From Bryobacterales bacterium (GTDB taxonomy: Bacteria > Acidobacteriota > Terriglobia > Bryobacterales > Bryobacteraceae), in NCBI GenBank assembly GCA_030838885.1, contig JAUZEU010000647.1, positions 1-6,551 on the forward strand: DNA of 6,551 bases, written 5' to 3'. The notes below the pieces were generated by a model, which did no database searches, had not been told where the DNA came from, and saw only the letters and a program-made list of their open reading frames with translations. Each line of letters opens with the position of its first letter. The stretch's first letter is position 1. The position numbers and the translations under genes were made by a program. Shown here in pieces: positions 1-6,072 of this stretch.

Positions 1-1066
1 GAGCGGCAACGGGCTGGTCCGTGGCGGCGCAGCTCTTGGTCAGCTCGTCCTTGAGCATGAAGTGGTGGTCCCAGCCGACCGGCGCCGTGATCTCGATGAA
101 CCGCACGCCGGCTTCCGCCAGGCGACGAGCCATGATGCACTGACGGCCGAATCGATCCGTCGGCAGGCCCGCACCGACGCCGTATAGCTTGAGCATCGAC
201 TCGGGCTCGGAGCGCATGTCGAGCAATTCGGGGACTTCATCCTGCATCCGGAACGCGAGTTCGAACGACTGCACCCGCGTCTCCATCACCGAATCTTCCT
301 GGCGCTGTTGGGCGAAGCGGGCGTTCAGTTTGTTCAGTAGTGAGAGCTGCTTCTGCTGCTCATCCAGCGATGCCGTGGGGTTGTGAATGTTTTCGATCAG
401 TTTATCGACATCAGTCTGGGCGGTATCGATACGCGTGCCCTGGAACGAGCCCGGCAAAAATGCCGAGCGCCAGTTCTTCGCGCCTTCCGTTGGCATGCCG
501 TTCGGGCAAAGAACCACGAAGCCAGGCAGGTTCTGATTCTCCGAACCAAGACCATACGTCAGCCATGAACCGAAGCTGGGCCGCAGTTGCCTCACATCGC
601 CGCAGTTCATCATCATGAGCGAAGGCTCATGGTTCGGGATCTCATTCATCATGGAACGGATCACGCAAATATCATCGACGCACTTTCCGACCTCGGGAAA
701 GATCTCACTCACCGGAGTGCCGCTCTTTCCGTAGTTGGTGAACTTGAAGGGAGAGGGGAATCCCGCGCCGGTACGCCGCTCCGTCTGCATGTGGAGCGGC
801 AGTTCCTTGCCCACATACTTCGCCAGCATGGGCTTCGGATCGAACGTGTCCACCTGGGACGGCCCGCCATTCATAAACAGATGGATCACGCGCTTTGCTT
901 TCGCTGGAAAGTGCGGTTGCCGTGGGGCCATCGGGCCTGAAACCGAACCCTGCGCGACGTTATTGAAAAGCGCCCCCAGCGCGAGGGATCCGAAGCCCAT
1001 GCCGGAGCGCCTCAGCATCTCGCGACGGCTCAGTCCGAAAGGTGAAACGGGAAGGTGTTTAGCCAT
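1..1066 (-). CDS. DUF1501 family exported protein, Tat signal (C-terminus cut by window edge)
   Basis: An open frame runs from the ATG at 1066 to the left edge without a stop, giving 355 residues. The family is usually about 450-490 residues, so roughly the last quarter is missing. The N-terminus holds a Tat-type twin-arginine motif (SRREMLRR, residues 13-20) followed by a Gly/Ala/Leu-rich segment to about residue 38. Family hallmarks are FMNGGPSQVDTFDPKP at 64-79, NHEPS at 145-149, RPSFGSWLTYGLG at 162-174, LPGFVVL at 180-186, and GWDHH at 331-335 followed by a DQPVAA segment at 350-355. DUF1501 (PF07394) belongs to the alkaline phosphatase/sulfatase-like superfamily, but no reaction has been firmly assigned. 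The start is supported by a purine-rich ribosome site just upstream. The gene follows the multi-domain cytochrome gene by 11 nt, a pairing seen repeatedly in Planctomycetes and Solibacter-type Acidobacteriota, so the two products probably act together outside the cytoplasm. The family call is firm; the function is unknown. Confidence 0.93.
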   Translation of the reverse strand, partial: MAKHLPVSPFGLSRREMLRRSGMGFGSLALGALFNNVAQGSVSGPMAPRQPHFPAKAKRVIHLFMNGGPSQVDTFDPKPMLAKYVGKELPLHMQTERRTGAGFPSPFKFTNYGKSGTPVSEIFPEVGKCVDDICVIRSMMNEIPNHEPSLMMMNCGDVRQLRPSFGSWLTYGLGSENQNLPGFVVLCPNGMPTEGAKNWRSAFLPGSFQGTRIDTAQTDVDKLIENIHNPTASLDEQQKQLSLLNKLNARFAQQRQEDSVMETRVQSFELAFRMQDEVPELLDMRSEPESMLKLYGVGAGLPTDRFGRQCIMARRLAEAGVRFIEITAPVGWDHHFMLKDELTKSCAATDQPVAA

Positions 1067-1069
1067 GAT

Positions 1070-1077
1070 TCTCTCTC
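1070..1077 (-). promoter_or_regulatory. Ribosome binding site of the DUF1501 gene
   Basis: On the minus strand the sequence between the cytochrome gene stop (TAA, 1080-1078) and the DUF1501 ATG (1066) is GAGAGAGAATC. Its GAGAG core sits about 6 nt before the ATG, a normal Shine-Dalgarno distance. The short gap suggests that the downstream gene is translated from the same transcript, probably by reinitiating ribosomes. The site decides the DUF1501 start. Confidence 0.7.
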
Positions 1078-4000
1078 TTAATCGACAAAGGCGAATTCGT
1101 TGGTCTGCAGCAATACCTGCGCGTACTTCTCCCACGGCGAGAGCCGCAGCGGAACGGGGCCGGCAAAGTCTTTCTTCGCATCCCAAATGTGGTCCCCTGA
1201 CTTGATCACGGGAGCCCACTCGAAGGTATCGGTTTCCGCCGTCTTCACGCAATCTACGGTGAAATCGATCGCATCGCCCTTCTTCACCGCCAGTTCCTTG
1301 ACGGTCAGATCCACTTTCTTGTTATTCACCGTCTGTTCGGTCAGGATTTCTTTGTCATTCCGAGTGATCCGGACGTGGATGCCATCGCTCCATTGCTTCT
1401 TGTATTCCGCGGGTTTCTCTTCCACTTTATGGGTCAGCGTTCCGGTGATCTCGATGGTGCCGTCAACCGGCGAAACCCAGCGGCGCGTGATGGCCAGTGC
1501 CGGGTCGTCCGGCGGTGCGCCGCCCTTTTCGGAAAGATCTGCATTTCCAAAGTAAGGCGCCGGCGTCAGGGGCCCGGGTTGCCACCTCTGGTCTACAAAA
1601 TTTTTCAACGGCTCAAAGCCCTTTAAGGATGTGAGACCATACTGCCAAACGGCCGGAACCGCCGCTTCGGCCTTCGCGGTCTCAGACTTAACGAACTCAA
1701 GGGCCGACTCCACTTCTTCCGGAGACGCGGTTCGTCCGTAAACAAGCTTATAAAGTGCCGCCACCTTCGCGCTATCGCCGGATGCGGAGTCCACTTCGCG
1801 TCTGCCCAGCAGATGCTTCGCTTCCTCTGTAATGAACGGGCTGTTCATGAAGAACAAAGCCTGTTGCGGAACGGTCGTAAGAAACCGCTGCGGCACATGC
1901 GACTCAGGGCTCGCGAAGTCGAATGAGTTCAGTTCGCCAGGCAGGCGTCCCCGTTGAATGTATGCGTAAGCCGCGCGCCGCGGGATGGTCGGAATAGCCG
2001 TGAGGGAGAAGGGAAGTCCACCCACGGTCTGGTCCAGTTGGCCACTGACGAACAGCACGGAATCGTGCAGCGATTCATAATCGAGTCGCTGCCGGTTCAT
2101 TCTCCACAACAGCTTATTTTCCGGATCCACCGCACGGGCTTCTGGCCGGTCGACGCTCGATTGCTGGTACGTGTTTGAAAGCATGATCCAGCGCTGCAGC
2201 TTTTTCACGGACCAGCCTTCATCCATGAACCGCGTCGCCAGATAATCCAGCAGTTCCGGATGTGAGGGCAGATCTCCGCGCGTGCCGAAGTCGCTGGGGC
2301 TGTTGACAATACCGCGACCGAAGTGCCAGGTCCAAACCCGATTCACCAGGACTCGTGCGGTTAGCGGATTATTCTTATCCACAATGGCATTGGCCAGATC
2401 GAGTCGGCCGCTGCCGTGCGTAAATGTTTCGGTTTTATCGCTCAGTATGGTCAGGAAGTGCGGAGGCGTTTCCACCCCCTGATTATTCGGGTTGCCACGA
2501 ATGAAGACGTGAGCCGGCGTGATCTTCGGCGCATCCTCCAGCGCCATCGCGCGGGGTGTGATCCCACGATACCCGAACTCCGCTTCCCAAACGCGTATGT
2601 CTCCATCCAGCGCCCGCAGAATGTTATCGTCGCCGCCTGCTCCACGTATTTTGATGAAGTCGGCGAGTGGCACGTTCGCGGGCGCGTTGTCACCACGTAA
2701 CGCCAGGCGCAGCGTTTCGATATCTTTATCCGGGTTCACATTTGGTGAATCGGCCTTCCCAAGTACCTCACTGTAGATCCGCGCAACATCGTCCAGCGTC
2801 TTGGGAGCGCCGGTCTCAAGCGCCTTTCTGATCTCGGGGTTGGAATTGGCCGGGTACGGCTTCCCCGCGACGAAGGCGTTCCATGGTGCAAATACTGGGT
2901 CGTTATTCTCGCGTGTGGCATTCAGATAATCTCGCCACCGGCGTAGCACGAATAGGTTGAAGTCTGCGTCCAGCGAAAGCTTTTCCAGTTCGGCGCTGTT
3001 CATCTTCGCGCCCTTTTGCGCCGCCACCAGGTAACGCGAAATCCACGTGGGCTGACGATACTCGGCTACCAGTTCGGCGTGGCGTTTGGTCTTAAAATTC
3101 TGCAACGCGGCGAGGCGTCGCTGCATGCCATCCCGATACTCTTTCACGAGCGGCGAGTTCGGGTCCTCGTTCTTCAACAGCGGATATTCCACCGGTTCAA
3201 CGGAGTTCGAAATCATTCCGTAAAACGAATAATAGTCGCGCGTCGGAATCGGGTCGAACTTATGATCATGGCAGCGTGCGCACGTAACCGTCATGCCCAG
3301 AAAGCCGCGAGTGATCGCGTCAATCCGGTCGTCAATCATGTCGTGCTCGCCTTTGGGAACACTGCGTCCCAGGGTGATGTAGCCGAGCGCGGCGAGATCG
3401 CCCTTATCAGCCGGATTCAGCTTGTCCGCTGCAATCTGGCGCTTCACGAACTCGTCGTAAGGCATGTCCTGGTTCAGAGCCTTGATCACCCAATCGCGAT
3501 AGGTATACGAGAACGCAAAACGATTCGCTCCGTCCGCCGTATCGGCATACCGGGACACATCCATCCAGTGCCGGCCCCAGCGTACTCCATACTGCGGCGA
3601 CGCCAGTAAACGGTCGACGACTTTCTCATAGGCGTTCGAACTCTGATCGTTGTCGAATGCCGTGATCTCCGCTTCGGTCGGCGGCAAACCAATAAGATCG
3701 TAGGTCGCACGGCGGATCAGGGTACGCCGATCCGCAGCCGGAGCCGGCTTAAGCTTCGCCTCGGCCAATTTTGCGAAAATGAAATTGTCGACTGGCGTCT
3801 TGCTCCAGGATGAATCCACAATGGACGGAACGGCAGGACGTACCGGCTTCCGGAATGCCCACCAGTCTTTGTTGGTGGCTTTTACGGAGACGGGTGTCGG
3901 TGCCGTGCGCGGGTCGGGCGCGCCCATCTTTACCCATGCCTCGAAGTCCTTCACCACCTCCGGCGCAAGAGCTTTACCCGGAGGCATCTGCAGGCTTGGA

Positions 4001-4272
4001 TCCGTGTAGCGAAGGGCCTTAATCAGCAGGCTGGAATCAGGGTCGCCTTCCACCAGAGCCGGCCCGGAGTTGCCGCCTTTTCGAAGACCATCCCTGGTAT
4101 CCAGGTGGAAGCCGCCTTGAACCTTGGCTGCCTGAGCGCTGTGGCAAACATAGCAACGGGTGGCCAGGACAGGGCGAATCTTCTGCTCAAAGAAATCGTT
4201 GCCGGGAGCCTGCGCTACCAAAAGGCGCGTGGCTAACAGGAAACCGCTCAGCGTGGAGAGAGGGCGTAGCAT
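1078..4272 (-). CDS. Exported PSCyt1-PSCyt2(DUF1549)-PSD1(DUF1553) multi-domain cytochrome-like protein
   Basis: The protein has 1064 residues. Residues 1-22 look like a Sec signal peptide (LSGFLLATRLLVAQA). A PSCyt1 domain (PF07635 type) covers about 25-120, with the haem-binding motif CYVCH at 40-44 and a possible distal Met ligand at M96 (LQMPPGK). A PSCyt2/DUF1549 domain covers about 158-360 and contains a second CxxCH, CARCHDHKFDPIP at 331-343. Residues about 360-590 are a variable linker. PSD1/DUF1553 begins near 635 (NPLTARVLVNRVWTWHFGRG, 635-654) and includes FGTRGDLPSHPELLDYLA at 662-679 and the closing segment LSPWEKYAQVLLQTNEFAFVD at 1044-1064. A beta-rich segment of about 170 residues (roughly 872-1042) sits just before that closing segment. 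The family is presumed to be a periplasmic c-type cytochrome with an unknown substrate; electron transfer linked to polymer or small-molecule breakdown has been speculated. The gene is first in an operon with the DUF1501 gene. The ATG at 4272 is preferred because it gives the signal peptide, although no good Shine-Dalgarno sequence precedes it. Family assignment is firm; haem loading is inferred. Confidence 0.95.
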   Translation of the reverse strand: MLRPLSTLSGFLLATRLLVAQAPGNDFFEQKIRPVLATRCYVCHSAQAAKVQGGFHLDTRDGLRKGGNSGPALVEGDPDSSLLIKALRYTDPSLQMPPGKALAPEVVKDFEAWVKMGAPDPRTAPTPVSVKATNKDWWAFRKPVRPAVPSIVDSSWSKTPVDNFIFAKLAEAKLKPAPAADRRTLIRRATYDLIGLPPTEAEITAFDNDQSSNAYEKVVDRLLASPQYGVRWGRHWMDVSRYADTADGANRFAFSYTYRDWVIKALNQDMPYDEFVKRQIAADKLNPADKGDLAALGYITLGRSVPKGEHDMIDDRIDAITRGFLGMTVTCARCHDHKFDPIPTRDYYSFYGMISNSVEPVEYPLLKNEDPNSPLVKEYRDGMQRRLAALQNFKTKRHAELVAEYRQPTWISRYLVAAQKGAKMNSAELEKLSLDADFNLFVLRRWRDYLNATRENNDPVFAPWNAFVAGKPYPANSNPEIRKALETGAPKTLDDVARIYSEVLGKADSPNVNPDKDIETLRLALRGDNAPANVPLADFIKIRGAGGDDNILRALDGDIRVWEAEFGYRGITPRAMALEDAPKITPAHVFIRGNPNNQGVETPPHFLTILSDKTETFTHGSGRLDLANAIVDKNNPLTARVLVNRVWTWHFGRGIVNSPSDFGTRGDLPSHPELLDYLATRFMDEGWSVKKLQRWIMLSNTYQQSSVDRPEARAVDPENKLLWRMNRQRLDYESLHDSVLFVSGQLDQTVGGLPFSLTAIPTIPRRAAYAYIQRGRLPGELNSFDFASPESHVPQRFLTTVPQQALFFMNSPFITEEAKHLLGRREVDSASGDSAKVAALYKLVYGRTASPEEVESALEFVKSETAKAEAAVPAVWQYGLTSLKGFEPLKNFVDQRWQPGPLTPAPYFGNADLSEKGGAPPDDPALAITRRWVSPVDGTIEITGTLTHKVEEKPAEYKKQWSDGIHVRITRNDKEILTEQTVNNKKVDLTVKELAVKKGDAIDFTVDCVKTAETDTFEWAPVIKSGDHIWDAKKDFAGPVPLRLSPWEKYAQVLLQTNEFAFVD

Positions 4273-4281
4273 GTTTGGGGA

Positions 4282-4295
4282 GGGGTCTGCACCCC
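4282..4295 (-). promoter_or_regulatory. Small G/C hairpin in the leader of the cytochrome gene
   Basis: On the minus strand, GGGGT (4295-4291), loop GCAG and ACCCC (4286-4282) form a perfect 5-bp stem, 9 nt before the ATG at 4272. A second C-run (4280-4277) could compete for the same G-run. No A/G-rich Shine-Dalgarno sequence lies in the usual window before the ATG; the only G-rich stretch is the 5' arm of this stem. The element might affect translation of the cytochrome gene or be chance in GC-rich sequence. Confidence 0.3.
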
Positions 4296-4308
4296 CTATG
4301 TTATCGAA

Positions 4309-4314
4309 ATTGTA
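4309..4314 (-). promoter_or_regulatory. Candidate -10 box for the cytochrome/DUF1501 operon
   Basis: TACAAT on the minus strand (4314-4309) matches five of six bases of the sigma-70 -10 consensus. It would start transcription near 4302, giving a leader of about 30 nt that contains the G/C hairpin. No convincing -35 element lies 16-18 bp upstream. The call rests on this one hexamer and its position in the divergent intergenic region. Confidence 0.3.
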
Positions 4315-4353
4315 CTAGCCCGTAAGCACGCCTTTAGTAGGGCTATCCTGTAC
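4312..4353. repeat. Interrupted inverted repeat between divergent genes (candidate operator)
   Basis: TAGCCC at 4316-4321 and GGGCTA at 4340-4345 form a perfect 6-bp inverted repeat with an 18-nt spacer. GTAC directly precedes the left arm (4312-4315), and another GTAC (4350-4353) follows the right arm after a 4-nt interruption, TCCT. The whole lies between the divergently transcribed cytochrome and MarC genes. It overlaps the candidate -10 boxes for both directions. A dimeric regulator could bind here, but no regulator gene is visible in the window, and a 6-bp match can arise by chance. Confidence 0.3.
4344..4349 (+). promoter_or_regulatory. Candidate -10 box for the MarC gene, implying a leaderless start
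   Basis: TATCCT at 4344-4349 matches four of six bases of the -10 consensus. A start site about 7 nt later would fall at 4356, exactly on the MarC ATG. That would give a leaderless mRNA and fits the lack of a Shine-Dalgarno sequence before this ATG. No clear -35 box is present at the expected distance. An alternative pair, TTGTAC at 4310-4315 and TTTAGT at 4333-4338 with a 17-bp spacer, is also weak. Confidence 0.2.
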
Positions 4354-4355
4354 CA

Positions 4356-5051
4356 ATGCCGATCTATCAGCTGCGGCCTGAGTTCGATGTGCTCCTTCGT
4401 GAGGTCCTGCTCATCGTAGGCGCGCTGTTTCCGATTGTGAATCCCATGGGCAGCGCTCCGATCTTCCTGACCCTGACGCGCGATTTGTCCAGCGCCACCC
4501 GAACCATGCTGTCGGGCCGGATTGCGATGAACGGCTTTATTCTGCTGATTGTCTCCCTGTTTATAGGAACCCACATCCTGGCGTTCTTCGGCATTTCTTT
4601 GCCGGTGATCCAGGTGGGTGGCGGAATGGTAGTGATTGCTACAGGCTGGTCTCTTCTCACGCACGCGGCCGACGAGGAGACCATTCACAAGCGGAAAACC
4701 AGCACTGCAGATGCTTCGAACCGCGCGTTTTACCCGCTGACGCTGCCACTCACAGTCGGGCCGGGCTCCATTTCGGTCGCAATCACGCTGGGCGCCAATC
4801 GTCCGCAGGGCCGAGCGATCAGCGTCCCCGCCCTGGCCGGAGCCTGTATAGGCGCGGCCTTGATTGCGATCAGTATTTATCTCAGTTACCGGTTCGCGGA
4901 GCGCATTGCGCGCGCGCTGGGCGAGACAGCGATGAACGTGATCCTGCGCCTGTCCTCGTTCATTCTCGTTTGTATCGGAGTGCAGATCGTCTGGAATGGC
5001 GTGAGCGCGTTGCTTCGGTCGGTGCTGGCGGCCCGAATACCGCCTCTATAG
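4356..5051 (+). CDS. MarC/UPF0056 family integral membrane protein
   Basis: The protein has 231 residues, close to the family's usual 200-220. Six hydrophobic segments are visible at about 14-36, 55-78, 82-101, 126-147, 155-178 and 193-216. Family signatures are FPIVNPMGSAPIF at 25-37, and YPLTLPLTVGPGSISVAI at 126-143 after a polar loop (102-123). GVQIVWNG at 208-215 closes the last helix. MarC-type proteins lie in the inner membrane. Despite the name, the E. coli prototype is not considered a true multidrug resistance determinant, and the transported substrate is unknown. The ATG at 4356 is the only ATG after an in-frame stop at 4338-4340. It lacks a Shine-Dalgarno sequence; a GTG at residue 12 is a less likely alternative start. 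The gene is divergent from the cytochrome gene and convergent with the aldo/keto reductase gene, so it is probably transcribed alone. Confidence 0.93.
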   Translation: MPIYQLRPEFDVLLREVLLIVGALFPIVNPMGSAPIFLTLTRDLSSATRTMLSGRIAMNGFILLIVSLFIGTHILAFFGISLPVIQVGGGMVVIATGWSLLTHAADEETIHKRKTSTADASNRAFYPLTLPLTVGPGSISVAITLGANRPQGRAISVPALAGACIGAALIAISIYLSYRFAERIARALGETAMNVILRLSSFILVCIGVQIVWNGVSALLRSVLAARIPPL

Positions 5052-5097
5052 GAAACTGTGATTAACCTTGCAAATTCGGAGCATCTGGCCGAGCTGA
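5052..5097. other. Convergent intergenic gap between the MarC and aldo/keto reductase genes
   Basis: This 46-bp gap separates two stop codons on opposite strands. I looked for a bidirectional terminator and found only a 4-bp TCGG/CCGA pairing (about 5077-5093) without a T-run on either side. No intrinsic terminator can be supported here, so any termination would have to be Rho-dependent or lie inside the genes. Confidence 0.5.
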
Positions 5098-6018
5098 TTA
5101 CGCGCTTGTAACCCGGGCTATCCGCTCGATCGCTTCATCAACCTGCCAGGGGGCCGTGAAGCCGATCGTCACCGAATCCACCACCCCGGAATTCATCGCG
5201 AACCGCATCGCCTTATCGCGATCTTCCGCAGTAGTAAATCTTCCCTCGCCGCACAGCTTCATGCTGATCACGCCCATGCCCTGCCTGTGAACCTTCTTCG
5301 TATGTTCCACTACTTCATCCACACGCCCCGGTTCGTCCTGATCCTGCTGGCTCGGCGTGTCCATGCGGGTACCGTTATGGTTCATCCGGATCATCGCGAG
5401 ATCCAGCCACTCGTTGCCGGGAATCGTACGAAGCGCAGGCAAGCCATGGATAGAAGCTCCATGCGACAGGATGATCTTCTTATCCTTCGCCTCCGAAAGG
5501 CCCTCCTTCAACGGAGCGAAGTCCTTCTCCCATGTAGGGGGTCGTAGACAGTGCAGCAGCAATATATCTATGTAATCCGTTCGCAGCTGCTTGCGGAACA
5601 TGTCAATCTTCTCGGGCGGCGGGTCACCGTGAGCCGGTGTCGAATACTTGTGCATCAGCCGGTAGCTGTCGCGCGGCAAACCCTGCAGTGCAATGCCCAG
5701 CATCTCCGGCATTCCCGGATAGCTCTCCGCCGTCTCAAAGAACCGAACCCCGCTGTCATAGGCGTGCCGCACAAGTTTCGTGAACTGCTCCTGTCCGAGT
5801 TCCCGCTGTGCGCGACCCCCGTGGGTCCCTGTCCCAAGCGCGAGGCGTGTCACCTTGACGTTGCTCTTGCCTAAGGTCACCCAGTCAGTGGCTGATTTCT
5901 TCATAGGAGCGGCAGTGGCGCTCTCGCCAACCCCCGCGAGCGCTGTTGCAGCAACGCCGGCCTTCAAAAAGTCTCGCCGGGTCTTCCCGGAATCGTGGCC
6001 CATTGTGGAATTCGACAT
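5098..6018 (-). CDS. Tat-exported aldo/keto reductase family protein with Glu at the usual catalytic Asp site
   Basis: The protein has 306 residues. A twin-arginine signal is evident: TRRDFLKAG at 13-21, an Ala-rich stretch to about 37, and likely cleavage after the ATAA at 34-37. The mature part (about 46-304) is an aldo/keto reductase TIM barrel: WVTLGKSNVKVTRLALGTGT at 46-65 forms the entry strands, FFETAESYPGMPEMLGIAL at 93-111 the catalytic loop, and DYIDILLLHCLRP at 148-160 the strand with the catalytic His. The presumed tetrad is E95, Y100, K124 and H156; position 95 is normally Asp. The C-terminal segment SVTIGFTAPWQVDEAI (282-297) replaces the usual cofactor-phosphate-binding stretch and lacks its Arg. 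The family reduces carbonyl groups with NAD(P)H; the substrate here is unknown. The ATG at 6018 is chosen, but the in-frame ATG at 6003 (Met6) keeps the whole Tat motif and is equally possible; neither has a strong ribosome site. The gene lies 54 bp after the TolC-family gene on the same strand. Confidence 0.9.
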   Translation of the reverse strand: MSNSTMGHDSGKTRRDFLKAGVAATALAGVGESATAAPMKKSATDWVTLGKSNVKVTRLALGTGTHGGRAQRELGQEQFTKLVRHAYDSGVRFFETAESYPGMPEMLGIALQGLPRDSYRLMHKYSTPAHGDPPPEKIDMFRKQLRTDYIDILLLHCLRPPTWEKDFAPLKEGLSEAKDKKIILSHGASIHGLPALRTIPGNEWLDLAMIRMNHNGTRMDTPSQQDQDEPGRVDEVVEHTKKVHRQGMGVISMKLCGEGRFTTAEDRDKAMRFAMNSGVVDSVTIGFTAPWQVDEAIERIARVTSA

Positions 6019-6072
6019 AGCCCAAAACTATCACAGAAATCGCCAGCCAAAGGGCAAACTCACCTGCTGATA
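6019..6072. other. Intergenic gap between the TolC-family and aldo/keto reductase genes
   Basis: This 54-bp gap lies between two genes on the minus strand. No hairpin with a T-run is visible, so read-through from the TolC-family gene is possible. A GATAGT hexamer on the minus strand near 6030 resembles a -10 box, but its best upstream partner (TTGCCC) is 19 bp away, so a separate promoter cannot be asserted. Confidence 0.4.

Noticed and set aside
735..1205. 156-codon plus-strand frame spanning the DUF1501 start and cytochrome gene end
   Set aside because: It crosses two real genes on the other strand and shows no family features; a shadow frame.
3016..3609. 197-codon open frame on the plus strand opposite the cytochrome gene
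   Set aside because: It lies fully antisense to the conserved PSCyt2 and linker coding sequence, has no recognisable domain and an Arg/His-rich composition typical of a GC-rich shadow frame.
4296..4688. 130-codon minus-strand frame opposite the MarC start
   Set aside because: MarC on the plus strand has clear family motifs and helices. This frame is polar, unfamiliar and antisense to it, and would also cover the divergent promoter region.
5077..5093. Possible bidirectional terminator between the convergent MarC and aldo/keto reductase genes
   Set aside because: Only a 4-bp stem with a long loop and no T-run on either strand.
6012..6060. Possible separate promoter of the aldo/keto reductase gene
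   Set aside because: The -10-like GATAGT is weak and its -35-like partner is 19 bp away, so it cannot be told from chance.
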